NCBI GenBank assembly: GCA_027484085.1
Contig: JAIXQF010000001.1
Location: 68,742-132,741 of the forward strand
Reading direction: 5' to 3'
DNA length: 64,000 nucleotides
From: Actinomycetales bacterium
GTDB lineage: Bacteria; Actinomycetota; Actinomycetes; S36-B12; UBA5976
Shown here: in pieces, positions 28,767-39,102 of the stretch
How positions within the stretch are numbered: the first letter of the stretch is position 1
How the letters are laid out: each line of letters begins with the position of its first letter
Translations under genes and position numbers: made by a program
The notes under the pieces: generated by a model
What the model was told of the DNA's origin: nothing
Seen by the model: the letters and a program-made list of their open reading frames with translations, nothing else
The model's database searches: none

Positions 28767-29816
28767 ATGTCTATTGCTGAGATTGCGGAACAGTCAGTTC
28801 CATTTGCGTTAAATCTAAATGCAAAGTTTCGCAATACTGTGGTTCGAACCGGAGTCTTGATTAGCGGCTCTTCAGGCTGGGGAGAATTTGCGCCGTTTCC
28901 TGAATATAACGATGACGTTTGTTCTAGGTGGCTAGCAGGTGCACTCGAAGCAGCATTTGGAGTATTTCCGGCGAAGTTGCGAAACTCCGTACCGGTTAAC
29001 TCGATTATTCCAATACTGAGTGTTGAGCAAACTATTTTGTCGGTTGAAACTGCAATCAAAGAATATGGGATGACAACATTCAAGATAAAAGTTGCTGACC
29101 ACCAGGAGTCCTTACCAAATGATTTGGAACGTGTGCAGGCAGTCCGAGCGACTTTAGATCGCAGCGGTATCGATGGAAAAATTCGAATTGATGCTAACGG
29201 AAGATGGACAGCTGTCCAGGCAATTGCTGCAATTCAGGCACTCGATCATGCTGCTGGTGGGCTGGATTATGTGGAACAACCTTGTGTGACGATTTCAGAA
29301 TTGAGTGAGTTAAAGAGCGCAATGCAAAACTGGGAACAACCAGTAAAGATTGCCGTTGACGAGTCACTTCGGATGACCGATTCAGTCGACTTGGCAGCAA
29401 TTAGATCTGTGGCCGACATTGTTGTAGTGAAGGCGATTCCATTAGGTGGGGTCCAGCGAGCACTCGATCTGGTTGCTGAGCTTGGGTTACCTGCAGTTGT
29501 TAGTGGATCGCTAGATTCATCAGTTGGCTTATCCAGCGGAATTGCATTGGCGTCGAGCATTCCGCAGCTATATGGGGCTTGCGGAATAGGTACTGGCACG
29601 TTGTTTGCTCAGGATCTAGTTACCCCAACAACTTTGCCAACAAATGGAGAGTTGCCGGTTCGCCGAGCGACCCCAGATGCACACCTGCTCGCTTCCGCAG
29701 CTGCAAATGTCGACGTGAGCGATCGACTTTGGTGGCAACAGCGCATTGTGCGAGCATGGCAGAGCGGTGCCAAAGATTTGGTGAGTCCGGCCGTGCGAGA
29801 GGTAGTAGAACAATGA
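28767..29816 (+). CDS. menC: o-succinylbenzoate synthase
   Basis: Enolase superfamily: FKIKVAD, RIDANGRWT, DYVEQPC, VDESLR, VVKAIPLGG. Confidence 0.9.
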   Translation: MSIAEIAEQSVPFALNLNAKFRNTVVRTGVLISGSSGWGEFAPFPEYNDDVCSRWLAGALEAAFGVFPAKLRNSVPVNSIIPILSVEQTILSVETAIKEYGMTTFKIKVADHQESLPNDLERVQAVRATLDRSGIDGKIRIDANGRWTAVQAIAAIQALDHAAGGLDYVEQPCVTISELSELKSAMQNWEQPVKIAVDESLRMTDSVDLAAIRSVADIVVVKAIPLGGVQRALDLVAELGLPAVVSGSLDSSVGLSSGIALASSIPQLYGACGIGTGTLFAQDLVTPTTLPTNGELPVRRATPDAHLLASAAANVDVSDRLWWQQRIVRAWQSGAKDLVSPAVREVVEQ

Positions 29817-31450
29817 CAACAAATGCAACGGCACTTGCCCGAGCAATTGTGCAGTGCTGCCTTGACGCAGGTGTCGAAAATGTTGTGATCGCACCAGGTT
29901 CGCGGAATGCACCGCTTTCTTGGGCATTCGCTCAAGCTGAAAAAGCTGGTTTAGTTAAAGTCCAAGTTCGGATAGATGAACGTGATGCTGGATTTCTCGC
30001 TTTAGGCATTGCGAAGGCAACGGCAAAACCTGTTCCTGTTGTTGTAACCTCAGGGTCTGCTGTCGCTAACTTGATGCCGGCAGTTGTCGAAGCTTTCCAT
30101 AGCGCCGTCCCCGTAATTGTTTTGAGTGCTGATCGTCCGGCATCTGCCAGAGGAAAAAGTTCACCCCAAACCATAAATCAATTCGGAATGTTTGGAACTT
30201 TTGTTAAGACGCAACTCGACGCTACCTCTGATTTTGTTAATGGCCAGGAGATTTGCGATGCGGTTTTCTCGTCCGTCCATGGTCGCCCAGGTCCAGTGCA
30301 ATTAAATGTTCAATTTGAACTACCGCTGATGCCTGATGTTGCCGATCTAACTTGGCAACCATCGGCACCGCGGTTGAAGGCGATTCCAGGTACCGAATGT
30401 TCTCAACAAACCATCGAAGTTCCGGCTCGAGGAGCTTTTGTAATTGGTGACAATGCAGATCCGGAAGCCGTTGCAGAAATCAATCAAGTTTCACTAGCAA
30501 TTGGCTGGCCAATACTTTGGGAGCCAACAGCAAACGCACATATGTTTGAGAATTCGATTTCTCATGGTGTCGTTTTACTCCAGGCTGATGTCGCACCAAA
30601 AGTTGATGCGGTTGTAACGCTTGGAACAGTAGGTCTGTCACGTGCAGTATTGAGTTTGCTCAAGAGTGCCCCAGTTCATTTTGCAATTCATAGTGCCAGC
30701 GCGGGAACGGATTTACCCGATCCAGTTTCTAGTGCAAAAGAAATTTTTGAATGTGTACCAATGATGAAAGCTGTCATCGATGCAGACTGGTTAAGTCAGT
30801 GGAAAGCCTTGGATTACAAAGCATCAGCCGTGATCACGAACGCGTTAGCCCAAGACACACTTACTGGGCCAAGCGCCGCAAAACTAGTTTGGGACCAGGC
30901 GGGTGAAGGCGATCAACTATTTGTTGCTGCTTCTTGGCCGGTTCGCCACCTCGAGGCATATGCGGCAAACCGCGATGGCTTACGCGTCTTTGGAAACCGT
31001 GGCGCAAATGGAATAGATGGATTGATTTCAACAGCAATTGGTATTGGCCTGGGCACAAATAAAAGAACTGTCCTGCTCATGGGAGACATTGCATTCCTGC
31101 ACGATCTTGGTGGTTTGAATTTTGGGGAAGGACAAACTCAGCCAAACCTAACGGTCGTAGTTCTCGATAACAATGGCAGTGGAATCTTTAGCCAACTTGA
31201 ACAAGGTGCCGATGAATACCAAGAGCATTACGAGAAAGTTTTTGGCACTCCGCACGGCAAAGACCTTTGGGTAATTGCAGAATCATTAGGTATTCCAGCC
31301 AAGCAGGTAACTACAAAATCCGAGTTGAAATTTGCACTGGATAGTTTTGAAAAGATGCCCGGGATCAAAGTCGTAGTTTGCCTGACAGGTAGCCGCCGGG
31401 ACGAGAATGATTTGATTAAGCAAATTGTCTCTAATGTGCAAAACAGTTAA
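29813..31450 (+). CDS. menD: 2-succinyl-5-enolpyruvyl-6-hydroxy-3-cyclohexene-1-carboxylate synthase
   Basis: ENVVIAPGSRNAPLSWAF; RIDERDAGFLALG; GDIAFLHDLGGL; start revised to ATG overlapping the menC stop. Confidence 0.95.
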   Translation: MTTNATALARAIVQCCLDAGVENVVIAPGSRNAPLSWAFAQAEKAGLVKVQVRIDERDAGFLALGIAKATAKPVPVVVTSGSAVANLMPAVVEAFHSAVPVIVLSADRPASARGKSSPQTINQFGMFGTFVKTQLDATSDFVNGQEICDAVFSSVHGRPGPVQLNVQFELPLMPDVADLTWQPSAPRLKAIPGTECSQQTIEVPARGAFVIGDNADPEAVAEINQVSLAIGWPILWEPTANAHMFENSISHGVVLLQADVAPKVDAVVTLGTVGLSRAVLSLLKSAPVHFAIHSASAGTDLPDPVSSAKEIFECVPMMKAVIDADWLSQWKALDYKASAVITNALAQDTLTGPSAAKLVWDQAGEGDQLFVAASWPVRHLEAYAANRDGLRVFGNRGANGIDGLISTAIGIGLGTNKRTVLLMGDIAFLHDLGGLNFGEGQTQPNLTVVVLDNNGSGIFSQLEQGADEYQEHYEKVFGTPHGKDLWVIAESLGIPAKQVTTKSELKFALDSFEKMPGIKVVVCLTGSRRDENDLIKQIVSNVQNS

Positions 31451-31459
31451 GGATCTAAC

Positions 31460-32587
31460 ATGCGGGCTCGTGATTTAGGAATCAAATTCGAAGGAAAACC
31501 TGGCGCGCTAAATTCCATCACCGATGTTCCCGGGCTTGAAGTTGGAATGGTCACCTTGATTTCAGGTGATGGGGAATTGATTGCCGATTCAGGTCCCGTT
31601 CGAACTGGTGTTACCGCAATCCTCCCGGTTGGAAAAGAAAACACTCAGAATGCGATTCCAGCGGGAATCTATTCTTTAAATGGCAATGGCGAAATGACAG
31701 GTTCGCACTGGATTAATGAAACCGGTGGCCTTTCCGGTCCAATCATGATTACCAATACTCATGCCGTTGGAACTGTTCATCGTGGCGTGATCGAATGGGT
31801 AAAGCAAAATTTCCCCGAGGCAGCAATGGAGTGGTTACTTCCTGTTGTAGCTGAAACCTGGGATGGCTACTTAAACGACATCAATGGTCCGCATGTTACG
31901 ACAGAGCATGCGGTGTCTGCTATTGATTCGGCATCAAGTGGTTTGGTAGATGAAGGCTCGCATGGTGGCGGTACCGGAATGAATTGTTACGGATTCAAAG
32001 GTGGCAACGGCACATCCTCAAGGACGGTTAACTTCGGTGGCAAAGAATATGTAGTTGGTGTTTTCGTGCAAGCCAACTTTGGAGATCGACGAGAGCTACG
32101 AATTCAAGGTATTGACATGTCGGATTTGGATGTTCCAAATCCAATGGATGAAACAAGCTGGCTGGAAAAAGATAAAGTACGTGCAGTACCTGGGGGAGCA
32201 GGTTCAGTAATTGTTGTGATTGCGACCAATGCACCGCTGCTTCCAGATCAGTGCCGAGCCTTAGCTCGCCGAGTACCTCTCGGATTAGCCAGAACAGGTA
32301 CAGCCGGTGGACATTTCAGCGGAGACATTTTCTTAGCAGTTTCAACTGCACAACCTGGTGAGCTATCGAGTGGATTCCCGGTACAAAGCCGAAATGAAGC
32401 CGGATTGAAGTCCCTTGAGTTCGTGCCTTGGAACTATTTAGACGCCTTCTTTACCGCCGTAGTCCAAGGTGTCGAAGAGTCCGTTTTGAATGCATTGGTT
32501 AACAACGCCACGATGGTGGGTCGAGATGGAAACACTTCCTACGCACTGCCTCACGATCAAGTTAAATCCCGTATTTCGCAGCCGTAA
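31460..32587 (+). CDS. P1 family peptidase (DmpA/BapA-like)
   Basis: ITDVPGLEVGMVTL; HGGGTGMNCYGFKGGNGTSSR. Confidence 0.9.
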   Translation: MRARDLGIKFEGKPGALNSITDVPGLEVGMVTLISGDGELIADSGPVRTGVTAILPVGKENTQNAIPAGIYSLNGNGEMTGSHWINETGGLSGPIMITNTHAVGTVHRGVIEWVKQNFPEAAMEWLLPVVAETWDGYLNDINGPHVTTEHAVSAIDSASSGLVDEGSHGGGTGMNCYGFKGGNGTSSRTVNFGGKEYVVGVFVQANFGDRRELRIQGIDMSDLDVPNPMDETSWLEKDKVRAVPGGAGSVIVVIATNAPLLPDQCRALARRVPLGLARTGTAGGHFSGDIFLAVSTAQPGELSSGFPVQSRNEAGLKSLEFVPWNYLDAFFTAVVQGVEESVLNALVNNATMVGRDGNTSYALPHDQVKSRISQP

Positions 32588-32642
32588 TCGCTGAATAGTC
32601 AGCCAATACAAGTACGGTTAATGCAACAAGGGAGAGAATCAG

Positions 32643-33500
32643 ATGGCCGAAAAATCAATGCGAGTTGATGTTGAACAACCTGCAAAAGCAAATCTCCCAA
32701 AACGTGTTTCCTATTCGCAGATGTCGCTTTACCAACAGTGTGGATTGAAGTATTTCTTTTCATACATTGATGGCTGGCGCGAGCCACCAACTTCCGCACT
32801 CGCAGGTGGCTCGATCACTCATGAAGTAATTGAGCACCTTTATCGATTGGCACCTGAAGATCGCACATTGGACGCGGCAATGGAACTACTTCGAGAGCAT
32901 GGCCCGCGAATGCTTAAGTCTGCCGAGTACCAGCCATTCGAATCTGACAACAAAATGAAACATAGCGTTAAAGAAGCAATTGAAAATTTGTTTAAAGTTG
33001 AAAATCCACCTGAAGTCGTTGTGCAACCAGAACATCTTGAAATGGAACTAAGTGTCGAGATTAATGGCGTTAACTTCTTTGGAAAGGTCGACCGATTTAC
33101 CGTTGATGGTGTAACTCGAGTTACTGATTACAAAACTGGTAAAAGTCCAGGAAAGTTTGTCGACGATAAGTTAGCGCAACCATATCTATATGCGTTGGGA
33201 TTCAAAACCCAACATGACATAGATGTAGATGAAGTAGAACTGATTTTCCTTAACGCCGAAGAAGTAGTGAGAAGGCCGGCAGATACCGGGCTTGTTATTT
33301 CTCAAGGTGAGAAACTTGCGCAGATGCGCGCGGGTAGCGAATACGATGTGCAAAATTCATCATGGGAGGCCAGAGTTTCACGCCTTTGCGATTACTGCGC
33401 CTTTGAACGAGTTTGCCCCGCTCGACGACCAGATGCACCAGTGCCTGGCTCATCGGAATGCGATACCAAGTTAAGTGACGCAGGACTCTTACATAAGTAG
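32643..33500 (+). CDS. RecB-like PD-(D/E)XK nuclease
   Basis: SYSQMSLYQQCGLKYFFSYID; GKVDRFTVDGVTRVTDYKTGKSPG; C-terminal CDYCAFERVCPAR (Fe-S type Cys). Confidence 0.9.
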   Translation: MAEKSMRVDVEQPAKANLPKRVSYSQMSLYQQCGLKYFFSYIDGWREPPTSALAGGSITHEVIEHLYRLAPEDRTLDAAMELLREHGPRMLKSAEYQPFESDNKMKHSVKEAIENLFKVENPPEVVVQPEHLEMELSVEINGVNFFGKVDRFTVDGVTRVTDYKTGKSPGKFVDDKLAQPYLYALGFKTQHDIDVDEVELIFLNAEEVVRRPADTGLVISQGEKLAQMRAGSEYDVQNSSWEARVSRLCDYCAFERVCPARRPDAPVPGSSECDTKLSDAGLLHK

Positions 33501-33546
33501 TCGACTGGCTGAATTGATTTACAGCTTGCGGTTCTAGACTTACCTC

Positions 33547-33963
33547 ATGCGCAATTCCAGATATCGTTACTCCCGTCTAGTTATGATCATCGGATCAATC
33601 GTGTTTGCGATTAGTGCCGGCGTATTGCTTATTGACCCTTCAGCTTTCGTATCCTTCATTGGCTTAACTTCTAACGAATCAGCTATTTGGTCATTTAGAT
33701 TGACCGGTGTTGTTCTTGTTGCGCTATCGACTCACATGGCGACAACGTCACGACATGCAGCTGATCCTGCGTTCCGACGCGCAGCATTACTTATGGTTTT
33801 AGTTTCAATTGGTTTAGCAGTGCTTACTTACCTGGCACCTGGTACGTCGACTACGGGGCGCTGGATTTTTGTCGGAATAGGTGCTGGCTTTGCAGCCTTG
33901 TATTTGATCACCCTTCCGATTAAGTCCATCGGTTACCAGGAAGAGCACACAAACAGCGCATGA
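33547..33963 (+). CDS. Hypothetical membrane protein (about 4 TM)
   Basis: Hydrophobic segments; stop overlaps the P450 start. Confidence 0.65.
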   Translation: MRNSRYRYSRLVMIIGSIVFAISAGVLLIDPSAFVSFIGLTSNESAIWSFRLTGVVLVALSTHMATTSRHAADPAFRRAALLMVLVSIGLAVLTYLAPGTSTTGRWIFVGIGAGFAALYLITLPIKSIGYQEEHTNSA

Positions 33964-35162
33964 GTCTTGGTGATGTTTTAGATACTCGGGATCCGGCAAC
34001 GGTTGCCAATCCATACGACATTTATCGACAACTTCGCGCCAGTAGAGATTTGGTATGGAGCGATCGACTAGGTCTCTGGCTAGCTCCAACACACGAAACT
34101 GCAAACGCAACCTTAAGAAACAAAAGTTTAGGTCGGCTCTACACGCCGCAAGAGCCATTTGACGAATGGGAAATCTTTAATTGGTTACATTCTGATTCAA
34201 TTTTGGATAGCGAACCACCTAAGCACACCAGACTTCGATCTTTGGTTCAAAAGGCCTTCACGCCTGGCAGAATCGCCGCCTTAGAACCAAACATTCAGGA
34301 TATTTGTAACCAACTATTAGATGCCGCTGACGAAAAAATCTCTAGTTCTGGAAGTTTCGACATCTTGGCGGATTATGCCGAGCCATTGCCAGTCCTAGTT
34401 ATTGCAGACCTCTTGGGTGTGCCTAGGGACATGGCAAATGACTTGCGCCGTTGGTCACAAGACATCGTGAAGATGTATGAGTACGGACGTTCTCGTGAGC
34501 AAGAGCTAGCGGCCCAAAAAGCCGGTTTTGAATTTAGCTCGTACATTTCTGATCTAGCTGCAAAACGAAAAGTTGACCCACAGTCAGATTTGATCACCGC
34601 CCTAGTTGAAGTTGAAGAACAAGGTGAAAAACTCAATGAGCACGAGTTAATCGCCATGTGCGTACTTCTACTTAATGCTGGGCATGAGGCATCGGTTAAT
34701 GGTTTTGGAAATGGCATGGTTGCGATGTTTCGCCGTCAGGAACAACTTGAATTAATGAAGAGTGCTCCAAGAGAACTCACCGAAACGGCCGTCGAAGAAA
34801 TGATGCGATTTGATTCGCCACTTCATATGTTTGAGCGAACTGCAACTAGCGAAACAGTGGTTGGTGAAACTACAGTTCTTCCTGGCCAAAAGGTTGTTGC
34901 CATGCTTGGTTCTGCAAATCGTGACGAAGAGGTATTCGAAAACACCGACACCTTCGACCTAACTAGAAAACATAATCCACACATTGCATTTGGAGCAGGC
35001 ATTCATTTCTGTATTGGTGCACCACTTGCACGACTAGAGATGCAAAACTCGCTTCCGATGCTGTTTGAGCGATTTCCGAATCTTCAGCTCGCGGGTACAC
35101 CAATTCAGCGTCCAACATTTGTATTGCGAGGCTGGGAAACCATCCCTGCCAATAACAGCTAG
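33960..35162 (+). CDS. Cytochrome P450
   Basis: Heme loop AFGAGIHFCIGAPLARLE; LLNAGHEASVNG I-helix; EMMRFDSPLHMFERTA. Confidence 0.95.
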   Translation: MSLGDVLDTRDPATVANPYDIYRQLRASRDLVWSDRLGLWLAPTHETANATLRNKSLGRLYTPQEPFDEWEIFNWLHSDSILDSEPPKHTRLRSLVQKAFTPGRIAALEPNIQDICNQLLDAADEKISSSGSFDILADYAEPLPVLVIADLLGVPRDMANDLRRWSQDIVKMYEYGRSREQELAAQKAGFEFSSYISDLAAKRKVDPQSDLITALVEVEEQGEKLNEHELIAMCVLLLNAGHEASVNGFGNGMVAMFRRQEQLELMKSAPRELTETAVEEMMRFDSPLHMFERTATSETVVGETTVLPGQKVVAMLGSANRDEEVFENTDTFDLTRKHNPHIAFGAGIHFCIGAPLARLEMQNSLPMLFERFPNLQLAGTPIQRPTFVLRGWETIPANNS

Positions 35163-36425
35163 TTATTCCAGCGCGGATTTCATTGCAGCAAACTTGGCCT
35201 GGGACTCGGCAACTTCAGATTCACCGGTTGAACCTGCGACAATGCCACAGCCAGCAAACAATCGCAAGGTTTTGCGGTCCTCGGATTCAATCAGGGCACA
35301 ACGAAGAGCAATTCCAAATTCACCATCACCATTTGCTGCCAACCAACCGACCGGTGCGGAGTAGCGACCTCGATCCATGCCTTCGAGTTCCCGAATCAAA
35401 TGTGAAGCGCGCTCCGTTGGAGTTCCACATACAGCGGCTGTTGGATGTAAAGATGCAGCAAGAGCAAGTGCGGGTGCTGCGTCAACAAGTTCACCCGTTA
35501 CGTCGGTTGCTAAGTGTTGAACATTAGCCAAGCGCAATACAAATGGGCGATCAGGCACATTTAAATCTGTGCAATGTGAAGCAAGTGCAGCCGCAACCGA
35601 TTCAACAGCGTAAACGTGTTCTTCTTGATCTTTGTCAGAGTCGAGTAACTCGGCAGCAAGCTGACCATCTCGATCTGTGTCACGACTGCGACGCATCGTG
35701 CCGGCAAGTACCCGACTTGTAACGTGTTCGCCATCGCGACGAATCAAAAGTTCTGGAGTCGCACCCACAAGTCCGTCGACACAAAACGTCCAACATTCTG
35801 GAAACGATTCATTTAGTCGGGTTAACAGCGCACCAACATGTACTGGCTGGTCAAGCTGCGCCACAATGTCGCGCGCCAAAACAACTTTGTCTAATTCACC
35901 AGCATTGATTCTGGTGACCGCGTTGTCGACAGCAGACTGCCATTCTGAAATTGGTCGAGATCCAGGCAGCCAGGTGACGTTGTTTAAACCTTGAGGAACT
36001 ATTCGAGGATGTGTTACTTCACTTTTTACTTTGGCAACATCAGAATCGGAGATCGCAACATTACTGGTAATCGTTAACCTAGTTCCAGATTCGTTCCGAA
36101 TGATTGCAACTTCTGGAATAACCAGAACGGAAAGCCCTGGATCTTTATCGAATGCAAATGACGCAAATGCAACTGGCTCATCTCCATTGGAAATTGAGCA
36201 CTGTTGGGTCCACCAGCGTTGCGCGCGACTAAAGCGCTCCGGGCCATTGAATGAACTTCTAGCAACTTCGCCCCAGCCGACAATACCCGTCTGGTCAGTT
36301 GGCATTCCTTTTACCCAAGCCAAGCCACCATCAGCAGGTAAGAGTGAAAGCAAATTTGGGATGTCAGGTAATTCAACGGTTCGTACGAACAAGTTGGTCT
36401 CTTGATCCACGGCGAATAATGTCAT
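35163..36425 (-). CDS. menF: Isochorismate synthase
   Basis: Chorismate-binding: KVVLARD, ATPELLIRRDGEHVTSRVLAGTMRR, HPTAAVCGTPTERA, GRYSAPVGW. Confidence 0.9.
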   Translation of the reverse strand: MTLFAVDQETNLFVRTVELPDIPNLLSLLPADGGLAWVKGMPTDQTGIVGWGEVARSSFNGPERFSRAQRWWTQQCSISNGDEPVAFASFAFDKDPGLSVLVIPEVAIIRNESGTRLTITSNVAISDSDVAKVKSEVTHPRIVPQGLNNVTWLPGSRPISEWQSAVDNAVTRINAGELDKVVLARDIVAQLDQPVHVGALLTRLNESFPECWTFCVDGLVGATPELLIRRDGEHVTSRVLAGTMRRSRDTDRDGQLAAELLDSDKDQEEHVYAVESVAAALASHCTDLNVPDRPFVLRLANVQHLATDVTGELVDAAPALALAASLHPTAAVCGTPTERASHLIRELEGMDRGRYSAPVGWLAANGDGEFGIALRCALIESEDRKTLRLFAGCGIVAGSTGESEVAESQAKFAAMKSALE

Positions 36426-36546
36426 AACCCATTAAGCCTACGATGACTTTCGAATATAGGCATTTGCGTATTGATGCCAGAGAATTCCTGCTCGGCTGAA
36501 TAAGTCATGGAAATGCGGTGCACTTAAAAGATGGCAGACTAGAAGC

Positions 36547-37236
36547 ATGTCTCGCGCCAACCTAAACAAAGAGCCTCATGAAGTAGCTGCCATGTTTGAT
36601 GCAGTTGCCAAGAAGTATGACATTACAAATGATGTGCTTAGCCTGGGCCAAACTCGAAGCTGGCGAAAAGCGGTTGTCTCCGCAGTAGCCCCAACAGCTG
36701 GTGAAGAAATCCTCGATTTAGCAGCTGGCACAGGTACCAGCACGCAGCCGTTTTATGAAGCCGGGGCAAATCCCATCGCATGTGATTTCAGCGTTGGAAT
36801 GCTCGAAGTTGGGCGCAAGCAATACCCGCATTTAACTTTTGTTCAGGGCGATGCCATGAATTTGCCATTTGCGGATGAAACTTTTGACGCTGTGACAATT
36901 TCATTCGGACTCCGAAATGTTCAAGATCCGAAGAAAGCTTTGGCTGAAATGTTCAGAGTTGCAAAGCCAGGGGCTCGGTTAGTCGTTTGTGAATTTAGTC
37001 ATCCAACTTGGTCACCTTTCCGAAAGGTGTACCTGGAGTACTTAATGAAGGCACTTCCAGCAGTTGCAAACAAGATGTCCAGTAATCCAGAGGCGTATGT
37101 TTATTTGGCAGATTCAATTCGTGCGTGGCCAAATCAAGCGGAATTGAGTGAAATCATCTTGGCTTCAGGTTGGAAAACTTGCGAATATCGCGATTTAAGC
37201 GGGGGCATAGTTGCCCTGCATAGGGCAACTAAATAG
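36547..37236 (+). CDS. menG: Demethylmenaquinone methyltransferase
   Basis: UbiE family: [45 protein letters not shown]. Confidence 0.95.
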   Translation: MSRANLNKEPHEVAAMFDAVAKKYDITNDVLSLGQTRSWRKAVVSAVAPTAGEEILDLAAGTGTSTQPFYEAGANPIACDFSVGMLEVGRKQYPHLTFVQGDAMNLPFADETFDAVTISFGLRNVQDPKKALAEMFRVAKPGARLVVCEFSHPTWSPFRKVYLEYLMKALPAVANKMSSNPEAYVYLADSIRAWPNQAELSEIILASGWKTCEYRDLSGGIVALHRATK

Positions 37237-37325
37237 GAGACGTGCCCTGCATAGGGCAACTAAATAGGACACGTGCCCTGCATAGGGCAACTAAATAGGA
37301 AACGTGCCCTGCATAGGGCAACTAA
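37213..37325 (+). repeat. 31-bp tandem repeat, about 3.6 copies, each with a GCCCTgcatAGGGC hairpin; copy 1 is the menG 3' end
   Basis: gccctgcatagggcaactaaatagga[g/c/a]acgt repeated at 37213, 37244, 37275 and partial at 37306. Confidence 0.95.
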
Positions 37326-37378
37326 CTAACCACCCAAAAGTGACCTGCTCGACTAAAGCAAATAAACTAAAGGCGCAT

Positions 37379-37396
37379 TAGTGAATTTTTTCACAA
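37379..37396 (+). promoter_or_regulatory. Rex operator-like site upstream of the nuo operon
   Basis: TAGTGAATTTTTTCACAA vs consensus TTGTGAANNNNTTCACAA, one mismatch; rex is in the same window. Confidence 0.65.
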
Positions 37397-37470
37397 ACGC
37401 ACAAACCTTGATTTTTTAAGGGGCTTTTCGCCTCTAGGATTGATCCGAGCAATCGAAAGGTGGCCTAACC

Positions 37471-37839
37471 GTGGGACAGGGAAACGTATACCTACCCATT
37501 TTCTTCTTAGGTCTCTTGGCATTTGGTTTTGCAGTTTTCTCAGTAGCAGCTGCTTCATTCACAGGACCAAAAAGATACAACCGCGCCAAAGTAGACGCCT
37601 ATGAATGTGGAATTCAGCCAGCCCAAGCGCAACTTGGTGGTGGTCGGTTCCCAGTTAAGTACTACATCACCGCGATGCTCTTCATTATTTTTGATATTGA
37701 AATCGTGTTTCTATACCCATGGGCAGTTTCGTTTGATGCCCTTGGACTATTTGGCTTAATTGAAATGATCATTTTCATCCTCACAGTTCTAGTTGCGTAT
37801 GCCTTCGTCTGGCGTCGCGGTGGACTTGAGTGGGATTAA
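37471..37839 (+). CDS. nuoA: NADH-quinone oxidoreductase subunit A
   Basis: [36 protein letters not shown]. Confidence 0.95.
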   Translation: MGQGNVYLPIFFLGLLAFGFAVFSVAAASFTGPKRYNRAKVDAYECGIQPAQAQLGGGRFPVKYYITAMLFIIFDIEIVFLYPWAVSFDALGLFGLIEMIIFILTVLVAYAFVWRRGGLEWD

Positions 37840-37855
37840 GAAGTTAGAGGACAAA

Positions 37856-38410
37856 ATGGGATTAGAAGAGAAACTGCCAAGTGGTGTTCTACTAACCACG
37901 GTCGAAGGTTTGGCAGGGTATGCCCGTAAGAACTCACTTTGGCCAGCAACATTCGGACTTGCCTGCTGCGCAATCGAGATGATGGCATCAGGTGCAGGTC
38001 GTTATGACTTAGCTCGTTTTGGTATGGAAGTTTTCCGCGCCTCACCTCGACAAGCTGACCTAATGATCGTTGCTGGTCGCGTTAGCCAAAAAATGGCTCC
38101 AGTACTTCGTCAGATTTACGATCAAATGCCAGAACCAAAGTGGGTTCTAGCTATGGGTGCCTGTGCATCTTCTGGCGGCATGTTCAACAACTATGCAATC
38201 GTGCAAGGTGTTGACCACGTTGTTCCAGTCGACATCTACTTGCCAGGTTGCCCACCACGACCAGAAATGCTGATCGATGCATTACTAAAGCTTCACGAAC
38301 AAATTGGCGACACCAAGCTAGGCGTAAACCGTAAACGCGAAGTTATTGAACTTGAAAAAGAAGCATTACTAGCAACTCCAGTTACGGCACAACGAGGTTT
38401 GTTGCGATGA
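37856..38410 (+). CDS. nuoB: NADH-quinone oxidoreductase subunit B
   Basis: [31 protein letters not shown]; start revised to MGLEEKL. Confidence 0.95.
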   Translation: MGLEEKLPSGVLLTTVEGLAGYARKNSLWPATFGLACCAIEMMASGAGRYDLARFGMEVFRASPRQADLMIVAGRVSQKMAPVLRQIYDQMPEPKWVLAMGACASSGGMFNNYAIVQGVDHVVPVDIYLPGCPPRPEMLIDALLKLHEQIGDTKLGVNRKREVIELEKEALLATPVTAQRGLLR

Positions 38411-39102
38411 GTAATGAAGTAGTCCACAACGGACAACCGCTACTTGAAGTTACAAGTGCTAGCCAAGGTATGTTTGGCGCGAATGGTTCTGGCGACACAT
38501 CAGGTTTTGGTGGCTTAGCCACGGTAGTACCGGTTCCAGCACCATCCGAACGCCCATTTGGAAGCTACTTTGATGAACTTGCAGATGAATTGGCTGCTGC
38601 ATTGCCAGACTTCAAATCATCTTGGGATCAGGCAATTGAAAAAGTCGTGGTCGATCGTGGTGAATTAACTTTGCATGTGCGACCAAGTGAATTAGTTGCG
38701 TTGGCTACCGCTCTGCGTGATGAACCAGGTTTACGTTTTGAACTTTGCCTCGGTGTCAGCGGCGTACATTACCCAGAACATAAAGATCGGGAATTGCACG
38801 CGGTTTACCATTTCCGTTCCTTGACTCATAACCGTCGAATCAGACTTGAAGTTTCAGTGCCTGATTCAAATCGACACATTCCGTCAATCATGTCGGTTTA
38901 TCCAACCAACGACTGGCATGAGCGCGAGGCTTATGACTTCTTTGGAATCATCTTTGATGGCCATCCGCATTTAATTCGCATCATGATGCCGGATGATTGG
39001 CAAGGCCATCCGCAGCGCAAGGACTATCCACTTGGTGGTGTTCCCGTTGAATACAAGGGAGCAACAATTCCACCTCCTGATACCCGGAGGTCATACAGCT
39101 AA
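38407..39102 (+). CDS. nuoC: NADH-quinone oxidoreductase subunit C
   Basis: [43 protein letters not shown]. Confidence 0.95.
   Translation: MSNEVVHNGQPLLEVTSASQGMFGANGSGDTSGFGGLATVVPVPAPSERPFGSYFDELADELAAALPDFKSSWDQAIEKVVVDRGELTLHVRPSELVALATALRDEPGLRFELCLGVSGVHYPEHKDRELHAVYHFRSLTHNRRIRLEVSVPDSNRHIPSIMSVYPTNDWHEREAYDFFGIIFDGHPHLIRIMMPDDWQGHPQRKDYPLGGVPVEYKGATIPPPDTRRSYS

Noticed and set aside
37213-37325. Possible CRISPR mini-array (31-bp repeats)
   Set aside because: Units are contiguous with no spacers, the first is menG coding sequence, and no cas genes are nearby.
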